A program made the position numbers and the translations under genes. Shown here in pieces: positions 1 through 6,998 of a stretch of DNA of 11,923 nucleotides (its first letter is position 1; each line of letters opens with the position of its first letter). Source of the stretch: JAZFYD01 sp036443405 (GTDB taxonomy: Bacteria > Planctomycetota > PLA2); contig JAZFYD010000154.1 of NCBI GenBank assembly GCA_036443405.1, positions 1-11,923 on the forward strand, written 5' to 3'. Below the pieces are notes generated by a model. That model was given only the letters and a program-made list of their open reading frames with translations. It was not told where the DNA came from and did not search any database.

Positions 1-298
1 GACGCTCTACCACATGCTCACCGGCCGGACGCCGGTCACCGGTTCCGCCCAACTCGTGATGGCCAAACACCTCACCGAGGTGCCGACGCCGCTGTCGGAG
101 ATCGAGGCGGGCATCGATCCCGCGCTGGAAGCCGTGGTGTCAAAGCTGATGGAAAAAGACCGCGATGACCGCTACCAAACCCCCGAGGATCTGATCGGGG
201 CGTTGGAGGGCCTGGGCAAGACGCGGGCTGCGATCGAAATCACGGATGCTCCGAGCGCGCCGGTATCGAGACGCCGGAGACGGCGTCGGCGGTTCTAG
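1..298 (+). CDS. Hanks-type serine/threonine protein kinase, C-terminal fragment
   Basis: This is the 3' end of a kinase gene; the 5' part lies outside the window and the reading frame has a codon start at position 2. The visible 98 residues begin TLYHMLTGRTP and match the C-lobe of Hanks-type kinases (subdomains IX to XI). They contain the LTG-x-x-P segment, an M-x-x-H-L-x-x-x-P-x-P-L stretch and the closing EKDRDDRYQTPEDLI block, whose DRY arginine is the conserved subdomain XI arginine. The catalytic loop and ATP site are not in view. After the fold ends there are only about 30 residues, without a membrane segment, finishing in eight consecutive arginines and a phenylalanine. The visible end is therefore cytoplasmic and not the common membrane-anchored PASTA form. 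Kinases of this family phosphorylate Ser/Thr, and phosphothreonine is read by FHA domains, three of which are encoded further along this window. The gene converges on rpmB with a 38-base gap. Confidence 0.9.
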   Translation, partial: TLYHMLTGRTPVTGSAQLVMAKHLTEVPTPLSEIEAGIDPALEAVVSKLMEKDRDDRYQTPEDLIGALEGLGKTRAAIEITDAPSAPVSRRRRRRRRF

Positions 299-336
299 TC
301 GGCGCGGGAGACCGCTGCCGAGGCCAAGGAACTGCG

Positions 337-588
337 CTAGGCGCCCGGGCGCTGGCGGCGCACGGGCTTCTCGATCATGTCGCGGCGGATGAACTTCGCA
401 GCAACCTTCATGCGCACGACGCGTCCGTTGAGCATGACCCGGATCCTCTGGATGTTCGCCTTGAACTTCCGGGCGGTCTTTCCGGTGGTCTTGATGCCGA
501 CGCCGCCCTTGGACTTGGCGAGACCACGGGTGGTGTATTGACGGCCGATGCGGGTTTTTTTCCCGCTGAGTGCACAAACGCGAGGCAT
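337..588 (-). CDS. rpmB: 50S ribosomal protein L28
   Basis: An 83-residue basic protein beginning MPRVCALSGKKTRIG, the usual N-terminus of L28 (M-x-R-x-C-x-x-[ST]-GK). It continues with the typical KANIQRIRVMLNGRVVRMKVAAKFIR body. L28 is a structural protein of the large ribosomal subunit. Only one cysteine is present (residue 5), so this is the zinc-free form. The open frame extends 39 codons upstream, but this ATG is chosen because the L28 family starts here, a GGAG lies 8 bases ahead of it, and a promoter sits just upstream. Residues K11-K12 are encoded in a run of seven A on the coding strand, flanked by a 5-bp inverted repeat. In many bacteria rpmB is next to rpmG; here it stands alone. 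Confidence 0.95.
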   Translation of the reverse strand: MPRVCALSGKKTRIGRQYTTRGLAKSKGGVGIKTTGKTARKFKANIQRIRVMLNGRVVRMKVAAKFIRRDMIEKPVRRQRPGA

Positions 589-596
589 GGATCGAT

Positions 597-600
597 CTCC
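597..600 (-). promoter_or_regulatory. Ribosome binding site of rpmB
   Basis: GGAG on the minus strand lies 8 bases before the ATG at 588. It settles the start of rpmB against the 39-codon upstream extension of the frame. Confidence 0.7.
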
Positions 601-612
601 GCTGAGCCGGGC

Positions 613-641
613 AAGATAGCCCGAGATGCCCGATTCGGCAA
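613..641 (-). promoter_or_regulatory. Sigma-70-type promoter of rpmB
   Basis: Read on the minus strand, TTGCCG (641-636) is followed by 17 bases and then TATCTT (618-613), with 4 of 6 matches to each consensus hexamer. Initiation about 7 bases later would give a short leader of roughly 15-20 bases carrying the GGAG site. GGGCA and TGCCC form an inverted repeat around the -10 region, possibly by chance. Confidence 0.55.
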
Positions 642-713
642 GATCCGCCACAGGCCGGGTTAGTGGTGCATACAGCCGGATCTGGCGCTGCCCCGACGGC
701 CCCAACCGGACGA

Positions 714-2357
714 TCAGTCGCTCAGCAGGCCCGATTCCCGGCCGAATTGCTCCATGTCCTCGGCGAGCCGGGTGTTTTCGAGCTCCCGGGCGAGGTTGAT
801 GGCGCCTTTCAGAAGCGGCACCAGATCATCCGGCCGCTCCGCGCCCTCGCCGATCGACAGCAAGCGGAAGCGCACCGCAAGGTAAAACGCGCTCGGCGCG
901 CGCGCGTGGGGGGGGATCGACTCGATGGCCCCGCCCTCCAGCATCATGCCGAATTTCCGGTAGAAATCCGCGATGGCGCCGGCGAGTGAGTGCAAGTCAT
1001 CGCGCCGGGACGGATCGGCACGCAGCGAGTTCAGTTCGTCGGTGAGTATGCGGACCAACTCGACGAAGCGCTGGACGTGGGGTTCGCGATCCTCGGCGGT
1101 CCGGACGAGATTCTTGTCCTCGATCACACCCACCGCTATGCGTCCGAGTTGCGCGATGCGCACCGCGAGCCGGTGGCGCGCATCGTCGTTGATCCGGTCC
1201 GATTTCAGGCGCTGAATCAGCACGCCAATGAGCTGGTTGGCCGCATGCGGGTCGTCCTGAATGGCCAGCGCGTTTTCCAGCGCCGCCTCGGCTTTCCGCA
1301 ATTCGCCGGCTTCGACCAGTCCGGACGCAAGCGTTCGCCAGAGCTGAACCATCCAAGCTTGGCCACCGCGCAGGCGTTGGACCTGAAGCAGCAGTGCGCC
1401 TGCTTCCTCCGAATCGGTGATGGCTCGGCTTACCAGGAGGGTGCGAATCGCGGCCACATACGCAGCGCGTGTTCGCACGTCCCCGAAGGGATCCTCGATG
1501 TGGTCGAGATGGGTCGGATCGTTCTCCAGCACGGCGAGGCGGATTCGCGCCCGCGCATGATCCGGTTCCAGCCCAATCACAGAGCTGTACGCGGCGACCG
1601 CTGCCTCTTTGTCGTTCTTCTGGTCCGCGATCGCGGCCATGTAGAGGTGAAAAGTGGGGGACAAGACCGGCGCGCACAGATAGGCGAGCGGCAGTCCGGC
1701 CAGTAGCGCGGTCAGGACTCCGGCGCGGACCGGATATCGTCCTCGCTTCCAGAAGTACAAGAGCGCGTAGATCAGTCCGGCGATCAGCCCTCCGATGTGC
1801 GCCCACTGATCGATCTGGGGGAAGAAGAGTCCAAGCGCCACGTTCAGTCCCAAGAAAAACAGGACGACGCGCACGATCGGGCTCTTCAGGTACTTCGGGT
1901 CTCCCCGCCGGAGCCACCACTCCGCGCCCAAGAACGCGCCCAGAACGCCGAACACCGCGCCCGAGATCCCCATGCGCGGGGTGGCGAGATCGCCGGGGTC
2001 CGTCAGCGCCAAACTCGCGGCGTGCCCGCCCATCGCGCTGAGAATCAACACGCCGAACAGGAACCGGGCGCCGATCCCGCGCACTAACGCGGAGCCGACC
2101 AGGTACAGCGAGATGCCGTTCAGGGACAGGTGGACCCAGTCCGCGTGCAGGAAGGTCGCGGACACCAGCCGCCAGTACTCGCCCTCCCACAGGAGCGCTT
2201 TCACGACGGCGCCGGCGCGGGTCAACCCCGGGTACCTCGGCCCCCACGCGCCGAAAAAGACCGGCAGCGTCCACGCGACGCAACAGAACACGACGAACGC
2301 GCTGAACGGCTCGATGCGACGCCAGAAGGGCAAGTGTCCGTTCGTCGTCTCCTGCAT
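714..2357 (-). CDS. Rhomboid family intramembrane serine protease with C-terminal TPR region
   Basis: A 547-residue protein. Residues 15 to about 225 form a multi-pass rhomboid domain. The signature pieces are visible: E60-YWR, the H76-L-S-L-N80 motif, the catalytic serine in GISG (S132), the catalytic histidine in WAHIGG (H187) and a GxxxGxxxG-like stretch around it. The Ser/His dyad is complete, so an active protease is expected; rhomboids cut transmembrane segments of other membrane proteins. After a last hydrophobic segment (about 212-232) the remaining 315 residues are soluble and helical. They have TPR-like repeats (for example 249-278, DKEAAVAAYSSVIGLEPDHARARI) and may bind partners or substrates. 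The ATG at 2357 has no convincing Shine-Dalgarno sequence, but it lies immediately before the hydrophobic N-terminus, and the divergent gene leaves only 90 bases. The substrate cannot be told. rpmB lies 125 bases downstream on the same strand but has its own promoter. Confidence 0.92.
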   Translation of the reverse strand: MQETTNGHLPFWRRIEPFSAFVVFCCVAWTLPVFFGAWGPRYPGLTRAGAVVKALLWEGEYWRLVSATFLHADWVHLSLNGISLYLVGSALVRGIGARFLFGVLILSAMGGHAASLALTDPGDLATPRMGISGAVFGVLGAFLGAEWWLRRGDPKYLKSPIVRVVLFFLGLNVALGLFFPQIDQWAHIGGLIAGLIYALLYFWKRGRYPVRAGVLTALLAGLPLAYLCAPVLSPTFHLYMAAIADQKNDKEAAVAAYSSVIGLEPDHARARIRLAVLENDPTHLDHIEDPFGDVRTRAAYVAAIRTLLVSRAITDSEEAGALLLQVQRLRGGQAWMVQLWRTLASGLVEAGELRKAEAALENALAIQDDPHAANQLIGVLIQRLKSDRINDDARHRLAVRIAQLGRIAVGVIEDKNLVRTAEDREPHVQRFVELVRILTDELNSLRADPSRRDDLHSLAGAIADFYRKFGMMLEGGAIESIPPHARAPSAFYLAVRFRLLSIGEGAERPDDLVPLLKGAINLARELENTRLAEDMEQFGRESGLLSD

Positions 2358-2434
2358 GAGTGGTCCAACGGTACTCTACCGATCCACCCCCGCAGTGCCG
2401 GCGCACCCTTGTCCATAGTTTGGGAGTACGTCGT

Positions 2435-2440
2435 TAGAAT
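2435..2440 (+). promoter_or_regulatory. Possible -10 element for the helicase gene
   Basis: TAGAAT matches 5 of 6 bases of the -10 consensus and lies in the 90-base divergent spacer between the rhomboid and helicase genes. A TTGTCC at 2409-2414 could be the -35, but the spacing is 20 bases, longer than usual. If used, transcription would start at about 2447, practically on the TTG start codon, so the mRNA would be leaderless. No promoter of similar quality was found for the rhomboid gene on the other strand. Confidence 0.3.
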
Positions 2441-2447
2441 CGACCGC

Positions 2448-4664
2448 TTGCGCCACCCCACGAAGCTCACGGAAGACGTCAACCCCGAACAGCGCGCCGC
2501 GATCGAGCACGGCGCCGGGCCGCTCCTGGTGGTTGCTGGCGCCGGATCCGGCAAGACCCGCGTGATCACCCGGCGGGTGGCCCATCTGGTCACCGAGGGC
2601 GTTCCGCCGCGCAATCTCGTGGCGCTGACGTTCACGAACAAGGCCGCGCGCGAGATGCGCGACAGAGTCGCCCAGTTCGTGACCGCGCCCGACCTTTGGG
2701 TCTGCACGTTCCACAGCTTCTGCGCGCGGGTGCTGCGGCGGTTCGCGAACCGGCTCGGGTACACGCGCGAGTTCACGATCTACGACACGGAGGACCAGAC
2801 GCGCCTGATCAAGGCGGTCTTGAAGGATCTCCAGCTCGACGATCTGCGGCCGGGCGAGGTCTCCCAGACGGCTTCGCGCAGAAAGAACTCCATGAAGCGG
2901 ACGGAGCTCCCCGGCTGGCGCGCGGAGCGCATGACCAAGGCGACGACCGAATACGACCGCCGCCTCAAAGAGTCGAACGCGATGGACTTCGACGACCTGC
3001 TCGTCAACACCGGGCGGCTGCTCGAGGATCCGGGCGTGCTCGAGGTGTTGCAGGACCGCTGTCGCTGGATTCTGGTCGATGAGTACCAGGACACGAACGC
3101 GATCCAGTACAAGCTGCTCAACGCGCTCGCGCAACCCGAGCGAAACGTCTGCGCCACGGGCGATCCCGACCAGTCGATCTATCGATGGCGCGGCGCGACG
3201 CTGCGCAACATCCTCGACTTCGAACGCGATTTCCCCGGGGCGGCCGTGATCACGCTGGACCGCAACTACCGAAGCACCAAGACGATCCTGAACGTCGCCA
3301 ACGCCGTGATCTCGCACAACAAGGACCGCTTCGAAAAGGACCTTCGCACGGAAAACGAGGTCGGCGGGCCGGCGCTCGAGATCCGCTGTTCCAGCGAAGC
3401 CGACGAGGGCCGTGTGATCGTGCGTCAGATCGGGCGTTGGATCGACGCGGGCCGCGGCGCGCGCGAGCTCGCGATCTTCTATCGCGTCAACGCGCAATCG
3501 CGCACGCTCGAGAAATCGTTGCGCGAAGCCGGGCTGCCGTACCGCATCGTCGGTTCCGTCGAGTTCTACAAGCGCAAAGAGGTCAAGGACGTGCTGGCGT
3601 ACGTCCGGTTGACGCGCAACCCGCAGGACCTGGTCGGTTTTCGTCGGATCTTCAACGTGCCCGCTCGGGCGCTGGGTGCGAAGACCGAAGCACGGGTGCT
3701 TTTCGAATCGGCCGAGGCCGGTTTATCGCCGCGCGATTTCATGCGCGACCGCGACCGGCTGCGCGCGTTCCCGGGCCGCGCACGCAAGCCGCTGTTCGAA
3801 CTCGCGGACCTGTTGGATCGCCTGGAGGCGATGCCGACCGACGACCCCGCGCTCTTTGTCGAACGCGTCGTGGACGAGGTGAAGTACCTCGACTACCTCG
3901 GTCGCGGGACGGCGGGCGCGGAAATCGACCGCATTGAAAACGTCGAGGAGCTGATCAGCGCGGCGTCGGAGTTCAGCGAGCGTGAGCCGGAGGCCGGCAT
4001 CGACGGGTTCCTCGAGGAGCACGCGCTGGTGAGCGACCAGGACACGTACGATGGGCAGGTGGAGTGCGTCACGTTGATGACGGTACACGCCGCCAAGGGA
4101 CTCGAGTTCCCGTGCGTCCTTTTGACCGGATTGGAGGAGGGGCTCTTCCCGCACTCCTTGAGCCTCGACACCCCCGACGAGATCGAGGAGGAGCGGCGCC
4201 TGTTCTACGTTGCGGTCACGCGCGCGGAAGAGGAGCTCGTGTTGACGCACGCCCAGTCGCGTTTTCGCCAGGGCGCTCCGATGAACGCGGCGCCCTCACG
4301 TTTTCTCGACGAGATCCCCGACGAGCACCTCGAGGTCGAGGACCGCACCGGTTTTCGCCACTCGGACCCCGCGACGGAGTACAGATCGCGCTCCGGGGAT
4401 GGTGGCGACTGGGGCGTGAGCGAGAGCGCCGACTCAACGAGCACGGAGTACGACCTCGACGACGTTCCGGTTTTTCAGCGCGACGGGCCCCAGGCCGAAC
4501 CCCGCTTTCAAGTGGGTGACCGCGTGAGCCACGAGCACTTCGGCCGCGGCCACATCGTCGCGGTGGCCAAGCGCGGCGCCGCCACCCGGATCACGATCGA
4601 CTTTCTCAACTCCGGCCGGCGCGAACTCTCGCTGACCTATGCGCGCCTCAAGAAACTCGGCTAG
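2448..4664 (+). CDS. pcrA: UvrD/Rep/PcrA-type ATP-dependent DNA helicase (superfamily 1A)
   Basis: A 738-residue 3'-5' DNA helicase of usual family length. The SF1A motifs are in order: NPEQRAAI (Q motif region, 12-19), Walker A AGAGSGKTR (30-38), TFTNKAAREM (61-70), DEYQDTN (211-217, Walker B), GDPDQSIYRWRGA (238-250), LDRNYRS (270-276), VHAAKGLEFP (546-555) and LFYVAVTRAEEEL (585-597). The C-terminal part (about 687-738, VGDRVSHEHFGRGHIV) resembles the Tudor-like tail of PcrA/UvrD that contacts RNA polymerase. The linker before it is acidic and Ser/Asp-rich. Expected roles are nucleotide excision and mismatch repair, clearing of stalled forks or polymerase, and removal of RecA. The frame is open far upstream over the rhomboid gene, but no ATG or GTG is near. 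TTG at 2448 places 11 residues before NPEQ as is normal, with TTG 2409 as alternative; neither has a Shine-Dalgarno site. pcrA and uvrD are not separable from sequence alone. Confidence 0.95.
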   Translation: MRHPTKLTEDVNPEQRAAIEHGAGPLLVVAGAGSGKTRVITRRVAHLVTEGVPPRNLVALTFTNKAAREMRDRVAQFVTAPDLWVCTFHSFCARVLRRFANRLGYTREFTIYDTEDQTRLIKAVLKDLQLDDLRPGEVSQTASRRKNSMKRTELPGWRAERMTKATTEYDRRLKESNAMDFDDLLVNTGRLLEDPGVLEVLQDRCRWILVDEYQDTNAIQYKLLNALAQPERNVCATGDPDQSIYRWRGATLRNILDFERDFPGAAVITLDRNYRSTKTILNVANAVISHNKDRFEKDLRTENEVGGPALEIRCSSEADEGRVIVRQIGRWIDAGRGARELAIFYRVNAQSRTLEKSLREAGLPYRIVGSVEFYKRKEVKDVLAYVRLTRNPQDLVGFRRIFNVPARALGAKTEARVLFESAEAGLSPRDFMRDRDRLRAFPGRARKPLFELADLLDRLEAMPTDDPALFVERVVDEVKYLDYLGRGTAGAEIDRIENVEELISAASEFSEREPEAGIDGFLEEHALVSDQDTYDGQVECVTLMTVHAAKGLEFPCVLLTGLEEGLFPHSLSLDTPDEIEEERRLFYVAVTRAEEELVLTHAQSRFRQGAPMNAAPSRFLDEIPDEHLEVEDRTGFRHSDPATEYRSRSGDGGDWGVSESADSTSTEYDLDDVPVFQRDGPQAEPRFQVGDRVSHEHFGRGHIVAVAKRGAATRITIDFLNSGRRELSLTYARLKKLG

Positions 4665-4682
4665 GGCCGAGTTGTGTTTTCT

Positions 4683-4707
4683 GCTCAACGGCTTACGCCG
4701 TTGAAGC
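4683..4707. repeat. Palindromic hairpin, isolated relative of the 6867-6993 array
   Basis: CAACGGC (4686-4692), loop TTAC, GCCGTTG (4697-4703) make a perfect 7-bp stem. It extends by T:A and then, past one unpaired A (4705), by C:G and G:C. Loop, length and the one-base bulge on the 3' side are the same as in the four-copy array downstream of the next gene. One stem pair is swapped from C:G to G:C on both arms. It lies 18 bases after the helicase stop codon and could act as a terminator stem, but no T-run follows. The rest of 4665-4818 holds a small CGTCTGAGACG palindrome (4721-4731), a GGGG/CCCC hairpin (4769-4780) and the operator-like palindrome listed separately. Confidence 0.8.
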
Positions 4708-4792
4708 CATACGTTCGGGGCGTCTGAGACGGTGGCCGGCGGCAGCGTCCAACAAACTTGACGGGGTTGGGGTGGTCCCCTGGCCTCGTTGC

Positions 4793-4807
4793 TTTACACG
4801 GTGTAAA
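4793..4807. promoter_or_regulatory. Perfect 15-bp palindrome, operator-like, upstream of the sigma-54 activator gene
   Basis: TTTACACGGTGTAAA has two 7-base arms around a single G and ends 11 bases before the ATG at 4819. It is AT-richer than its surroundings. Its position over the expected promoter or leader suggests a dimeric regulator site, perhaps autoregulation by the Fis-type HTH of the gene product, but no binding protein can be named from sequence. No good -35/-10 pair was found around it. Confidence 0.5.
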
Positions 4808-4818
4808 CTCGGGTTTGC

Positions 4819-6855
4819 ATGGCGCATCTACTGATCATGGGGCCCGGCAGGGAACGCCTGGTTCCTATCGAAAAACCCCGCACTCTCCTGGGTCGCTCGG
4901 GCGAATCCGACGTTGTGCTGGCCGACGTACAGGCGAGTTCCACGCACTGTCGCATCGAGCAAATGGGCGACGACTTCCGCATCGACGACCTCGAAAGCGC
5001 CAACGGCACCTGGCTGAACGGTCAGCGCGTGAAGTCCCATCGGCTTCAGCCGGGCGATGTCATCGGTGTCGGCCAGACCGAGATCCTGTTCGAAGCCGCG
5101 GTGGCGAAAACGAAAACGCGCCGCCTGACGCCGTTTCAACGCACTCTCAGGGAAGTGGAGCGTGCGTTCGAGAAACTCGTCAAGGTCGCCACCGCGCGCG
5201 AGATGAGTCGCGCGTACATGCGCCTGCGCGAAACCGCGTCGCCGCTTGCCGAAGCGCTCGATGATCCCGAGAAGGAGCGGCTGCGCCATCTCGTCAGTTG
5301 GATTCGGCGGCTCACCAACGAGCGCGACCACAGCAAGCTGCTTTCGCTGATGCTGGAGTCGGTCGTCGAACTCACGGGCGCGGAGCGCGGGTTCCTGTTG
5401 CTGCGCGAAAAGAGCGGCACGCGCATCGCGGCCGAGCACAACTTCGACGGAGAAGCTCTGCGCAAGCCGACGTACCGCGTCGCGCGCGCCGTGGCCGAGC
5501 GTGTGGCGGGCAGCGGGCGCGCCATCGTCAGCATGAACGGCGCGGAGGACCCCCAGCTCAAAGCGCTCGGCGACACCGGTGTGTTCCACCTGCGCTCCGT
5601 GGTCGGCGTGCCGATCCGCGCGGGCCGTCGAATCCTCGGCGCGCTCTATCTCGACAACCGTTTCGAGCGCGGTGTGTTCCGTCCGGACGACCTGCCCTTC
5701 CTGATGAGTTTCGCCGACCAGGCCGCGGTGGCCCTCGAAAACGCCCGTTTGCACGAGGAAGCGACATCCGCGCGCGCCGAGATCGAGGATCTCAACGGCA
5801 TTTTGCGTGGCCGCGTCGAGCAGCAGGAGGCGGAGCTGCACGAGGTCACGACGCTATACGCGCAGGCTTCGGCCGACGCGCGAACGAAATACAGCTACGA
5901 CAACATCGTGGGCAAGAGTCCCGTCATGCGGGAACTCTTTTTCCTCCTGGACCGAGTGACGGACAGCGACGTGCCGGTGCACGTGAAGGGCGAGAGCGGG
6001 GCGGGCAAGGAACTCGCAGCGCGCGCCATCCACTTCAATGGACCGCGCAACAAGAACACGTTTGTTTCGGAGAACTGCGCCGCCATTCCGGAGTCGCTTT
6101 TCGAGAGCGAGCTTTTCGGCCACATGAGGGGTTCGTTCACGGGCGCGACGACGGACAAGAAGGGGCTGTTCCAGCTGGCCGACGGCGGCACGCTCTTCCT
6201 CGACGAGATCACGGAGATGCCGTTGAGCATGCAAGCGAAGCTGCTGCGTGTGCTCCAGGAACGCGAGTTGCGCCCGGTCGGCGCGAAGAGCACGGTCAAG
6301 ATCGACGTGCGCATCCTGACGGCATCCAATCGCGATCTCGCGGAGCAGGTTCGGCGCGGCGCGTTCCGCGAGGACCTCTATCACCGGATCCACGTCATCG
6401 ACGTGGAGGTGCCGCCGTTGCGACGCCGGCGGGAGGACGTGCCCGCGCTGGTCGAGTTTTTCCTGAAACGGATCGCCGAACGGAGGAGCGAGCCGCAGCG
6501 GGAGATCTCTCCCGCAGCCATCGAACTGCTCTCGAAATACGGATGGCCCGGAAACGTGCGGGAGCTGGAAAACGAGATGGAGCGCGCCCACGCGTTGACG
6601 GACGAGCGGATCGAGCCGGAGAGCCTCAGCGACGCCCTCCGGTCGGGCGCGGCGCAAAACAGCGACTCGCTGAAGGGCGCCAGCCTCAAGGACGCGGTCC
6701 GCGAGGCAACACGGAAGATCGAACGGTCCCTCATCACGACGGCGCTTCGGGACGAGCGCGGTAACAAGAGCGCCGTGTCGCGGCGCCTGGGCATCTCGCG
6801 ACCGACCCTGGATGCGAAGATGGAATCTCTCAAGATCCCCCGTTACCCGGCGTAG
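4819..6855 (+). CDS. Sigma-54-dependent transcriptional activator with FHA, GAF, AAA+ and Fis-type HTH domains
   Basis: A 678-residue enhancer-binding protein. Order of parts: FHA domain about 5-93 (G25 R26, S40, H43, N62 G63 T64, all phosphothreonine-reading positions present); helical linker 100-165; GAF domain about 168-312; coiled coil about 312-350; AAA+ sigma-54 interaction domain about 360-600; Fis-type helix-turn-helix about 625-675 (GNKSAVSRRLGISRPTL). In the AAA+ domain Walker A reads GESGAGKE (391-398, usual GESGTGKE), the sigma-54-contacting loop reads GSFTGA (438-443, usual GAFTGA), Walker B is GGTLFLDE (456-463), and FREDLYHRI and GWPGNVRELEN (575-585) follow. The family hydrolyses ATP to open sigma-54 promoters, and here activity is probably gated by a phosphothreonine partner at FHA and by a ligand at GAF. 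The ATG at 4819 has no clear Shine-Dalgarno site; it is supported because its FHA domain aligns gap-free from residue 1 with those of the next two genes. It is first of a likely four-gene group. Confidence 0.95.
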   Translation: MAHLLIMGPGRERLVPIEKPRTLLGRSGESDVVLADVQASSTHCRIEQMGDDFRIDDLESANGTWLNGQRVKSHRLQPGDVIGVGQTEILFEAAVAKTKTRRLTPFQRTLREVERAFEKLVKVATAREMSRAYMRLRETASPLAEALDDPEKERLRHLVSWIRRLTNERDHSKLLSLMLESVVELTGAERGFLLLREKSGTRIAAEHNFDGEALRKPTYRVARAVAERVAGSGRAIVSMNGAEDPQLKALGDTGVFHLRSVVGVPIRAGRRILGALYLDNRFERGVFRPDDLPFLMSFADQAAVALENARLHEEATSARAEIEDLNGILRGRVEQQEAELHEVTTLYAQASADARTKYSYDNIVGKSPVMRELFFLLDRVTDSDVPVHVKGESGAGKELAARAIHFNGPRNKNTFVSENCAAIPESLFESELFGHMRGSFTGATTDKKGLFQLADGGTLFLDEITEMPLSMQAKLLRVLQERELRPVGAKSTVKIDVRILTASNRDLAEQVRRGAFREDLYHRIHVIDVEVPPLRRRREDVPALVEFFLKRIAERRSEPQREISPAAIELLSKYGWPGNVRELENEMERAHALTDERIEPESLSDALRSGAAQNSDSLKGASLKDAVREATRKIERSLITTALRDERGNKSAVSRRLGISRPTLDAKMESLKIPRYPA

Positions 6856-6866
6856 CGGTGTTTGAT

Positions 6867-6993
6867 GGTTCAACCGCTTACGCGGTTGAGACCTGTTTGT
6901 TTGTTCGGCCGCTGACGCGGTTGAGACGTTTGTTTGTTCAACCGCTTACTCGGTTAGACGGTTCCTGGTTCAACCGCTGACGCGGTTGAGACC
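6867..6993. repeat. Tandem array of four palindromic hairpin units
   Basis: Four units at 6867-6893, 6904-6927, 6937-6959 and 6967-6993 start 32 to 35 bases apart. Core: CAACCGC, loop TTAC or TGAC, GCGGTTG, then AGAC. Units 1 and 4 differ by one base, in the loop, and both have outer GGT/ACC arms that lengthen the stem past a bulged G. Unit 2 reads CGGCCGC on the left arm, so two A:T pairs become G:T, which would still pair in RNA. Unit 3 has a decayed right arm (TCGGTTAGAC). The spacers between units 1-2 and 2-3 share GTTTGTTTGTTC. The array fills nearly the whole 154-base gap between the activator and the FHA-CAP gene, ending 6 bases before the Shine-Dalgarno site. It may be a REP-like family, a terminator or attenuator, or a protein-binding array. 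Confidence 0.85.
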
Positions 6994-6998
6994 TCAGC

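Noticed and set aside
341..352. GCGCCCGGGCGC palindrome as a terminator for the kinase and rpmB genes
   Set aside because: It lies inside the last codons of rpmB, lacks a T-run, and can be explained by Arg-Pro-Gly-Ala codons in GC-rich DNA.
997..2406. Long minus-strand open frame overlapping the rhomboid gene
   Set aside because: The translation is Arg/Ala/Gly-rich without motifs and is a shadow of the rhomboid frame in GC-rich DNA.
2130..2447. N-terminal extension of the helicase by about 100 residues
   Set aside because: It overlaps the 5' part of the rhomboid gene on the other strand, is low-complexity Arg/Pro-rich, and matches nothing in the UvrD family.
4780..4793. Sigma-54 promoter (CTGGCCTCGTTGC) upstream of the activator
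   Set aside because: The GG and GC pairs are 3 bases too close compared with the fixed -24/-12 spacing.
5854..6873. Minus-strand open frame opposite the sigma-54 activator
   Set aside because: It runs antisense through the AAA+ and HTH regions and has no recognisable domain.
6867..6993. CRISPR array
   Set aside because: Four units with short, nearly identical spacers (GTTTGTTTGTTC) and decaying copies; true CRISPR spacers are unique and about as long as the repeats. No cas gene is present.
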